Positions 1-5,069 of a stretch of DNA of 5,069 bases are shown one piece after another. The position numbers and the translations under genes were made by a program. The stretch spans positions 1-5,069 of the forward strand of contig VYCX01000499.1 in NCBI GenBank assembly GCA_009843725.1, read 5' to 3'. Numbering within the stretch: the stretch's first letter is position 1; every line of letters starts with the position of its first letter. Source of the stretch: Boseongicola sp. SB0675_bin_26 (GTDB taxonomy: Bacteria; Pseudomonadota; Alphaproteobacteria; Rhodobacterales; Rhodobacteraceae). The notes beneath the pieces are model-generated. The model worked only from the letters and a program-made list of their open reading frames with translations. It was not told the DNA's origin and ran no database searches.

Positions 1-1005
1 CTGGAGACCCAAACGACGGGCGACGTCGAAATCGACGGCAGAGTGGTCAACGAGGTGCGTCCCAGCCGTCGCGACCTCGCGATGGTGTTTCAGTCTTACG
101 CGTTATATCCGCATCTGACGGTGCGGCAGAACCTCGTGACCCCGCTGCAGCTGCGGGACATGAACTTTTGGCAGAGAATTCCGCTCTTGGGGTACCTCGC
201 ACCTGGGCGCCGCGCGAAAATGTCCAAGATCGAGGACGACATGCGAAAGGCGGCCGAGATTCTCAAGATCGAGCCGCTTTTGCACCGCAAGCCCGGCCAG
301 CTTTCCGGCGGGCAAAGGCAGCGCGTGGCCCTGGGCCGGGCCATGGTCAGGAATCCGGCCGCCTTCCTGATGGACGAACCGTTGTCCAATCTCGATGCGG
401 CCCTGCGGGTTCACATGCGCGCCGAATTGTCGGAGTTGCACCGTGAACTCGGGGCCACGTTCGTCTATGTCACCCACGATCAGGCCGAAGCGCTGACGAT
501 GTCAGACCGCATGGCGGTGATGATGGACGGCGACATTTTGCAGCTCGGCCCGCCCGACGAAGTCTATGAGGACCCGCGAGACATCCGCGTGGCCGAATTC
601 ATCGGAAGCCCGAAAATGAACATCCTGCCCGGGCAGGGCGACAGCGCCGGGCGGATAACCGCCCTCGGGGTGGCCGTGCAGGAGGCGCTGGAGGTGCCCT
701 CTGAAGGGCCCTTGTCGGTCGGATTCCGCCCCGAACATCTGCACATTCAAGCCGAAGATACCGGCGCCTGCCTCTCGGGGCGGCTGACCTACAAGGAAAA
801 CCTGGGCTCGGATGTCTTCCTGCACCTCGCGGTCGAGGGCATCGAAGGCAAGGCGGTGATCCGGGCCAAGCCTCACGAGGCCGATTTTGCAGATGTCGGA
901 GAAGACGTCTGGTTCACCGGCGAAGTCGGCAAGGCGCGTGTGTTCGGTGCCGACGGCAAACGGGTGACACTGTCAGAACCGCACCCGATGCGAGTGACAA
1001 GCTGA
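1..1005 (+). CDS. CUT1 ABC importer ATP-binding subunit, MalK/UgpC type (5' end outside window)
   Basis: ATPase that powers sugar-type import from the cytoplasmic face of the inner membrane. The reading frame is open from base 1, so the start, the N-terminal strands and Walker A are missing. Against E. coli MalK as I recall it, about 50 residues are absent. In window codon numbering it shows the Q-loop (Gln31 in [10 protein letters not shown]), the ABC signature LSGGQ (101-105), Walker B FLMDEP (122-127, catalytic Glu126), the D-loop SNLD (129-132) and the H-loop His159. A MalK-like C-terminal TOBE/regulatory region follows from about 205, with SPKMNILP and GFRPEHL. The GTG at base 43 lies inside the fold after conserved residues, so it is not the real start. 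Relative to MalK there is an insertion of about 18 residues in the helical subdomain (about 54-75). The stop overlaps the next gene by one base. The family call is firm; the substrate is unknown. Confidence 0.95.
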   Translation: METQTTGDVEIDGRVVNEVRPSRRDLAMVFQSYALYPHLTVRQNLVTPLQLRDMNFWQRIPLLGYLAPGRRAKMSKIEDDMRKAAEILKIEPLLHRKPGQLSGGQRQRVALGRAMVRNPAAFLMDEPLSNLDAALRVHMRAELSELHRELGATFVYVTHDQAEALTMSDRMAVMMDGDILQLGPPDEVYEDPRDIRVAEFIGSPKMNILPGQGDSAGRITALGVAVQEALEVPSEGPLSVGFRPEHLHIQAEDTGACLSGRLTYKENLGSDVFLHLAVEGIEGKAVIRAKPHEADFADVGEDVWFTGEVGKARVFGADGKRVTLSEPHPMRVTS

Positions 1006-1958
1006 TGGGGCGCTCGCGGGTTCATCTTTGGTTCATCGGGCCAGCCGTCATATTGATGGCGGGGCTGCTGATCTTCCCGGTCTTCGTCGCTGCGTTCCTG
1101 TCGTTCACCGACTACAATCTGGGGAATCCGAGCTTCAACTGGATCGGTGTCGAAAACTATGACAGGCTCGTAAGCCGTTCGACCTACAAGAAAATGTTCA
1201 CGGCATCACTGACCTATGTTTTGCTGGTCGTGCCGATATCAGTGGCGCTTGGCCTGGGCGCTGCGTTGCTGATTTCAAGCCTTCGCATCGGCGGCGAGCT
1301 TTACAAGGCCGTCTTCTTTCTGCCTGTCATGGCGACCTTGCTTGCGATGGCGATCGTGTGGGAATTCGCCCTGCATCCGATCGTCGGCGTCGTGAATGAC
1401 ATCCTGCGCTCGGGCTGCGATGTCGGCTTGTTGCACGCGCTGCTGTCAGGATCCTGGCTGGGCAGCGATCCGTTGCAGAGCTGGTACGGTCACGCCTGCG
1501 CCGAGGACTTCCCGCTGTGGCTGGGCGACAAGCGCTATGCACTGGGCACGATCGCCTTCATAGGAATCTGGCAAGGCTTCGGGTTCAACATGGTGCTCTA
1601 TCTGGCGGGGCTGACATCGGTGCCTAGAGAACTTTATCAGGCCGCCCACATGGACGGGGCCGACAGCGCTTGGGAGCGCTTCCGTCTGGTGACCTGGCCG
1701 ATGCTTGGGCCCACCAACGTCTTTGTCGTCACGATTTCGTCGATCCGCTCGTTCCAGGTCTTTGACACGGTCGAGGCACTGACCCGCGGCGGTCCGGCGA
1801 AGTCCACCTATGTGATGGTCTACGCGATGTTCGAAAAAGGCGTGAAACAGAACCTGCTTGGCATCGGTTCGGCCATCACGATCGTCTTTCTGGGCTTCGT
1901 CCTGATCCTGACCCTGATCCAGGTCTATTTCGTCAACAGAAGAGTGCACTACGCATGA
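1005..1958 (+). CDS. CUT1 ABC importer permease subunit 1 (MalF/UgpA type)
   Basis: Inner-membrane subunit of the importer, 317 residues. Six hydrophobic segments are visible at about 8-32, 69-91, 103-123, 181-203, 237-258 and 284-310, the usual core for this family. The cytoplasmic EAA coupling loop lies at about 209-234, with ELYQAAHMDGA and the conserved Gly218; it docks on the ATPase. The periplasmic loop between segments 3 and 4 (about 124-180) is longer than usual for this family and holds the protein's only two cysteines, Cys138 and Cys165. The ATG overlaps the preceding stop (TGATG) and has no strong Shine-Dalgarno, so translation is probably coupled to the ATPase gene. MalF/UgpA membership is clear from the EAA loop and the neighbouring MalG-type gene. 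Transported compound not determinable. Confidence 0.95.
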   Translation: MGRSRVHLWFIGPAVILMAGLLIFPVFVAAFLSFTDYNLGNPSFNWIGVENYDRLVSRSTYKKMFTASLTYVLLVVPISVALGLGAALLISSLRIGGELYKAVFFLPVMATLLAMAIVWEFALHPIVGVVNDILRSGCDVGLLHALLSGSWLGSDPLQSWYGHACAEDFPLWLGDKRYALGTIAFIGIWQGFGFNMVLYLAGLTSVPRELYQAAHMDGADSAWERFRLVTWPMLGPTNVFVVTISSIRSFQVFDTVEALTRGGPAKSTYVMVYAMFEKGVKQNLLGIGSAITIVFLGFVLILTLIQVYFVNRRVHYA

Positions 1959-2851
1959 TGGTGCGAACCAACTGGCTGGGAGAGTTCCTCAAACACAGCG
2001 TGCTGCTGGCCGGCGCGATTGTCGTGTTGCTGCCGTTCTATCTGATGCTGTCCTATTCACTGAAGTCGCCGGCCGAGATCGAATCCAACACCGGCGGGTT
2101 TGTCGGCAGTCAGGAAATCATGACGGACCGCCGGTGCATCAAGGCCGGCAAGCCGGCCGAAGAGTGCGATATGCGGCCCATCGTCTACAATTACACGGCC
2201 GCCTTCAGCGAGGCGCCGCTGGTGCGATACATGCTGAACGGGGTCTTTGTGACGGTGTCGATTTTCATCATTCAGGTCCTGGTCGCGCTGCCATGCGCCT
2301 ATGCTCTTTCCAAACTGAAATTCTGGGGAAGGGATGTCGTATTCGGCCTGGTGATCTTCTGTCTGCTGATCCCGGTCCACGCCATCGCACTCCCCTTGTA
2401 CATCATGTTGGCAAAGGTGGGGCTGACAAACACCTATGCCGCGCTAATCATACCTTGGACGATCTCGGTCTTCGGGATCTTCCTCATGCGCCAGTTCTTC
2501 ATGACAGTGCCTGACGACCTGATCGACGCCGCCCGCATGGACGGGATGAGCGAATTTGCCATCGTCTGGCGCGTCATGCTGCCCACTGCGATACCCGCGC
2601 TTCTGGCCTTTGGCATATTCTCGGTCGTTGCTCACTGGAACGACTACTACTGGCCGCGCGTCGTCATTACCGGAAACCGCGACCTGATGACCCCGCCCCT
2701 GGGCCTGCGGATGTTCAAGTCCGACCTCGACGGCAACGAATACGGTCCGATGATGGCCGCGACGACAGTCATTGTCCTGCCGCTGGTCATCATATTCCTG
2801 CTGGCGCAGCGGCGGTTCATCGAAGGCATCACGATGACCGGCATGAAATAG
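1955..2851 (+). CDS. CUT1 ABC importer permease subunit 2 (MalG/UgpE type)
   Basis: Second inner-membrane subunit, 298 residues, partner of the MalF-type subunit. Hydrophobic segments lie at about 14-36, 92-118, 127-152, 160-182, 212-228 and 266-284. The EAA coupling loop is at about 187-210, with DDLIDAARMDGMS and the conserved Gly197. The C-terminus (EGITMTGMK) matches the typical end of MalG-type subunits. The first periplasmic loop (about 37-91) is enlarged and contains Cys61 and Cys71, ten residues apart; the other two cysteines (114, 136) lie in membrane segments. The start is ATG at 1955 in an ATGATG, overlapping the previous gene by four bases, with AGAAGAG at 1938-1944 as a likely Shine-Dalgarno. 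The second ATG (1958) is an alternative start with almost no consequence. Strong family call. Confidence 0.95.
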   Translation: MMVRTNWLGEFLKHSVLLAGAIVVLLPFYLMLSYSLKSPAEIESNTGGFVGSQEIMTDRRCIKAGKPAEECDMRPIVYNYTAAFSEAPLVRYMLNGVFVTVSIFIIQVLVALPCAYALSKLKFWGRDVVFGLVIFCLLIPVHAIALPLYIMLAKVGLTNTYAALIIPWTISVFGIFLMRQFFMTVPDDLIDAARMDGMSEFAIVWRVMLPTAIPALLAFGIFSVVAHWNDYYWPRVVITGNRDLMTPPLGLRMFKSDLDGNEYGPMMAATTVIVLPLVIIFLLAQRRFIEGITMTGMK

Positions 2852-2867
2852 AGCCGATCACGGAGAT

Positions 2868-2893
2868 TCCGGCGCCGACGGACAAATGCCGGA
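2868..2893 (+). promoter_or_regulatory. Possible small stem-loop in the gap before the binding protein gene
   Basis: TCCGGC (2868-2873) and GCCGGA (2888-2893) form a 6-bp perfect inverted repeat around a 14-base loop, starting 17 bases after the second permease stop. No T-run follows, so it is not a convincing terminator. Short GC-rich repeats are common in DNA of this composition; I list it mainly because a second, longer stem follows immediately. Confidence 0.2.
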
Positions 2894-2899
2894 TGCAAA

Positions 2900-2933
2900 G
2901 GAACCCGGCCCAAAATCGAACTCGCTGGGTTCC
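2900..2933 (+). promoter_or_regulatory. Stem-loop in the leader of the binding protein gene
   Basis: GGAACCCGGC (2900-2909) pairs with GCTGGGTTCC (2924-2933), giving a 10-bp stem with one G-U pair and a 14-base loop. It ends 9 bases before the Shine-Dalgarno of the binding protein gene and has no T-run. This position suits an element that protects or processes the 5' end of the binding protein mRNA, or shapes its translation. The pairing is read directly from the sequence; the role is inferred. Confidence 0.4.
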
Positions 2934-2942
2934 GAAACCGAT

Positions 2943-2947
2943 AGGAG
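2943..2947 (+). promoter_or_regulatory. Strong ribosome binding site of the binding protein gene
   Basis: AGGAG lies six bases before the ATG at 2954 in an A/G-rich leader. It is the best Shine-Dalgarno in the window and fixes the start, which also gives a correct signal peptide. The two permease genes upstream rely on overlapping starts with weaker sites, so the binding protein is probably translated more strongly. Confidence 0.85.
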
Positions 2948-2953
2948 AAGAAA

Positions 2954-4201
2954 ATGAAACTGAAACATACCTTTGCGGCGATCGCGGCGGCTGGGGTTGC
3001 TGCTGCTGGAACCACTGCGAACGCGGTCGAGATCGAGGTTGGCTATCCTTACTCGGCCCTGTTTGAAGTGACGTTCGAGCGGATGATGCCGGAGTTCACG
3101 AAAGCGCACCCGTATATCGAGGTGAAATTCCGCGCGACTTACGAAAATTACGAAGACGCGACCTACACAATCCTGCGCGAAGCCGTTGCCGGCGACCTGC
3201 CCGATGTCACGTTTCAGGGGCTGAACCGGCAGGCGCTGATGGTGGCGAAGGGCATCGCCAAGTCAATGGAGCCATTCATTGCGAATGAATCCGACTTCGC
3301 CAAGGACGGCTATCACAAGGCGATGCTGGATCTCGGCACATTCGATGGCGAGGTCTACGGGCTGCCGTTCTCGGTGTCGCTTCCGGTCGGCTACTACAAC
3401 ATGGATGCGCTGGGCAAGGCTGGCATCACCGAGCTGCCCACAACCTGGGACGAGGTCATCGACAATTGCAAGAAGCTGCACGAAGCCGGGTTCAAGAACC
3501 CGATCTTCTGGGGCTGGAACATCACCGGCAACTGGTTCTTCCAGGCGCTGATGTGGAGCCAGGGCGAGCCGATCCTGAAGGACGGCATGGTCAACTTCGA
3601 CGGCGAGGCCGGACTGGCCGCTCTGGAGACAATGCGCAAGATCTTCCGCGAGTGCAACATGCTGAACCTGTCGGTCGGCGACGCTGGCAAGCCGTTTGCC
3701 GCCGGTGAGGTCGCCATGCACTTCTGGTCGACCTCGGCTGTCGGCGCGATCGAACGTTCGAAGGGCGATTTCGAGGTCAGGACCGGCGAATTCCCGGGCA
3801 TGGGTCAGCCACCCATGGGTCTGCCGGCTGGCGGCAACTCGGTAATGTTCGTGTCTACCTCGGAGGACCCCGAGGAAATCGAAGCCGCCTGGAAATTCAT
3901 CAAGTTCGCAACTTCGGGCGTGGGTGCAGCAATGGTTGCAGAGACTACCGGCTACATGCCACCGAACAAGGCTGCGAACGATCTTCTGGCCGACTTCTAT
4001 GCACAGAATCCCAACAAGCACACTGCCGTTCGCCAGGCTGGCCTTCTGCGCGACTGGATCGCTTATCCCGGCGACAACGGCTTGGCGATCACACAGGTCA
4101 TCTATGACGGGCTGGAATCAATCGTGACCGGCGATTCCGACGATATGGAGGCTTTGCAGGAAGAACTGGTGGAAGAGGTCAACGACCTGCTGCCGAACTA
4201 A
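2954..4201 (+). CDS. Periplasmic solute-binding protein of CUT1 importer, UgpB-like
   Basis: Captures the substrate in the periplasm and delivers it to the two permeases. It has 415 residues, normal for extracellular binding protein family 1. A Sec signal peptide is clear: Lys2, Lys4 and His5, an Ala-rich core, and a likely signal peptidase I site after Ala-Asn-Ala (22-24). There is no lipobox cysteine, so the protein is soluble. Family features include the LPVGYYNMDALGKAGI stretch (143-158) followed by TTWDE (163-167), and TTGYMPPNKAA (331-341) near the C-terminus, which resembles E. coli UgpB (TGYLPITKAA as recalled). An aromatic cluster at 185-201 (Phe185, Trp186, Trp188, Trp194, Phe195, Phe196, Trp201) would suit stacking on a sugar-like ligand. 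Two cysteines, 172 and 234. UgpB-like does not establish glycerol-3-phosphate as ligand; polyols, oligosaccharides or other compounds are possible. Confidence 0.93.
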   Translation: MKLKHTFAAIAAAGVAAAGTTANAVEIEVGYPYSALFEVTFERMMPEFTKAHPYIEVKFRATYENYEDATYTILREAVAGDLPDVTFQGLNRQALMVAKGIAKSMEPFIANESDFAKDGYHKAMLDLGTFDGEVYGLPFSVSLPVGYYNMDALGKAGITELPTTWDEVIDNCKKLHEAGFKNPIFWGWNITGNWFFQALMWSQGEPILKDGMVNFDGEAGLAALETMRKIFRECNMLNLSVGDAGKPFAAGEVAMHFWSTSAVGAIERSKGDFEVRTGEFPGMGQPPMGLPAGGNSVMFVSTSEDPEEIEAAWKFIKFATSGVGAAMVAETTGYMPPNKAANDLLADFYAQNPNKHTAVRQAGLLRDWIAYPGDNGLAITQVIYDGLESIVTGDSDDMEALQEELVEEVNDLLPN

Positions 4202-4222
4202 GGTCTGCATGACCCCAAGATT

Positions 4223-4252
4223 CTGACCGGGGCACTGAATTGCCCCGGTCAG
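4223..4252 (+). terminator. Perfect 12-bp hairpin after the binding protein gene (terminator-like or mRNA-stabilising)
   Basis: CTGACCGGGGCA (4223-4234) and TGCCCCGGTCAG (4241-4252) are exact reverse complements around a 6-base loop, starting 22 bases after the binding protein stop. The stem is long and GC-rich, but no T-run follows, so a classic Rho-independent terminator is doubtful. Hairpins at this place often protect the 3' end of abundant binding protein mRNA and reduce read-through into the next gene. The structure is certain; the choice between these roles is open. Confidence 0.65.
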
Positions 4253-4288
4253 GCTGATCCCATCCAGCAATCCAGCGAGAGCCGGGAC

Positions 4289-5069
4289 ATGACGACCAAC
4301 CAGGAATTCGAGGCGCGCCGGGACGGCGCGGTTGCAAGGGCGATCGCCTACTCGTCGACCTTCATCGCAGACAGGGCCGAAAACGCCGAGGTCTGGGATG
4401 TCGAGGGCAGGCGCTACATCGATTTCTGCGGCGGAATCGGCTGTCAGAATGTCGGCCACCGCGACGAACGCGTCGTGGGCGCGATCAAGGATCAACTCGA
4501 CCGCCTGACCCATACCTGCTTTCAGGTGACGCCCTACGAAAGCTACATCGCGCTGGCAGAGCGCCTGAACGCATTGTTGCCCGGCGACTTCGCCAAGAAG
4601 TCACTGTTCTTTTCGGCTGGAGGCGAGGCGGTGGAGAATGCCGTCAAGATCGCTCGCTATCACACCGGGCGCCCGGCGTTGATCACCTTTACCAATGGCT
4701 ATCATGGCCGGTCCTACATGGGAATGGCGCTGAGCGCGCGAATGGTCCCGTTCAAGGTCGGCTTCCGGCCGTTCCCGTCCGAGATCTACCGACTGCCGTT
4801 TCCCGACGAATTCCATGGCGCCAGCCTGGACGACACCAAGCGCGCCATTGACGTTCTTTTTCGCAGCGATTGCCCGCCCGACCAGATTGCTGCAGTGTTT
4901 TTCGAACCCGTTCAGGGCGAAGGCGGCTATAACATCGCGACTCCCGAATTCGTGGACTATCTGCGCGAGCTTTGCGACGAGCACGGCATCGTTCTCGTCG
5001 CGGACGAGATACAGACCGCAATGGGCCGGACCGGCAAGATGTTCGCGATGGAGCATTTCGGCATCGACG
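4289..5069 (+). CDS. gabT: Class III PLP-dependent omega-aminotransferase, GabT-like (3' end outside window)
   Basis: Likely moves the terminal amine of a substrate such as 4-aminobutyrate to 2-oxoglutarate, using pyridoxal phosphate in the cytoplasm. The first 260 residues are present and the frame stays open to the window end. Aligned by hand to E. coli GabT as I recall it, there are no gaps and about half the residues match. Conserved positions in shared numbering are Ile50, Tyr138-His139 (cofactor ring), Arg141 (substrate carboxylate), Glu206, Glu211 (the GabT gate residue), Asp239 (pyridine nitrogen) and Gln242. The catalytic lysine (268 in E. coli) and the remaining C-terminal part lie beyond the window. 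Position 112, Ser in E. coli and a phosphate contact, is Gly here. The start ATG has a weak GAGAG (4277-4281) seven bases upstream and matches GabT's N-terminus. The class is firm; the exact substrate is not, since PuuE and other omega-aminotransferases are close relatives. Confidence 0.9.
   Translation, partial: MTTNQEFEARRDGAVARAIAYSSTFIADRAENAEVWDVEGRRYIDFCGGIGCQNVGHRDERVVGAIKDQLDRLTHTCFQVTPYESYIALAERLNALLPGDFAKKSLFFSAGGEAVENAVKIARYHTGRPALITFTNGYHGRSYMGMALSARMVPFKVGFRPFPSEIYRLPFPDEFHGASLDDTKRAIDVLFRSDCPPDQIAAVFFEPVQGEGGYNIATPEFVDYLRELCDEHGIVLVADEIQTAMGRTGKMFAMEHFGID

Noticed and set aside
43..45. GTG as start codon of the ATPase
   Set aside because: The upstream codons ([13 protein letters not shown]) continue the conserved MalK sequence, and a start here would lack Walker A; the true start is outside the window.
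2870..2877. Palindrome CGGCGCCG in the intergenic gap
   Set aside because: Eight-base GC palindromes are frequent in such DNA; nothing else supports a binding site.
2852..2953. Sigma-70 promoter or LacI-type operator before the binding protein gene
   Set aside because: I found no well-spaced -35/-10 pair and no operator-like palindrome; the inverted repeats present fit RNA stems better.
3263..4021. Long antisense reading frame (252 codons) on the - strand inside the binding protein gene
   Set aside because: It lies wholly within a well-supported gene, its translation has no recognisable family features, and long antisense frames are expected in GC-rich DNA with this codon bias.
4262..4277. 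Tandem octamer ATCCAGCA/ATCCAGCG before the aminotransferase start
   Set aside because: Only two short copies with one mismatch; this could easily be chance and no known site matches it.
4601..5056. Antisense reading frames opposite the aminotransferase
   Set aside because: The + strand frame here matches GabT without gaps and with its active-site residues, so the opposite frames are by-products of codon bias.

Overview
The window is GC-rich, densely coding DNA, with all five genes on the + strand. High GC, the codon use and the protein style suggest an alphaproteobacterium, perhaps of the Rhodobacterales. That placement is inferred from general appearance, and no taxonomic marker is present.

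Layout. Bases 1-1005 hold the 3' part of a MalK/UgpC-type ABC ATPase gene whose start and Walker A motif lie upstream of the window. It overlaps by one base (TGATG) the first permease gene (1005-1958, MalF/UgpA type), which overlaps by four bases (ATGA) the second permease gene (1955-2851, MalG/UgpE type). A 102-bp gap with a strong Shine-Dalgarno and two possible stem-loops leads to a secreted solute-binding protein gene (2954-4201, UgpB-like). An 87-bp gap with a perfect 12-bp hairpin (4223-4252) separates it from a class III, GabT-like aminotransferase gene (4289 to the window end, truncated).

How the genes work together. The first four encode a complete carbohydrate-uptake type 1 (CUT1) ABC importer: a periplasmic binding protein, two membrane subunits carrying EAA coupling loops, and an ATPase with a MalK-type C-terminal domain. 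The order ATPase-permease-permease-binding protein differs from the common binding-protein-first order. It leaves the binding protein gene with its own ribosome binding site and hairpins on both sides, as expected if it is expressed more strongly than the membrane parts. The aminotransferase follows in the same direction. If co-transcribed, it hints that the imported compound carries, or is degraded to, a terminal amine, but the substrate cannot be read from the sequence.

I see no mobile element, CRISPR array, RNA gene or clearly novel system. The points most worth a second look are paired cysteines in long periplasmic loops of both permeases, an insertion in the helical domain of the ATPase, the transporter-aminotransferase pairing, and the hairpins around the binding protein gene.
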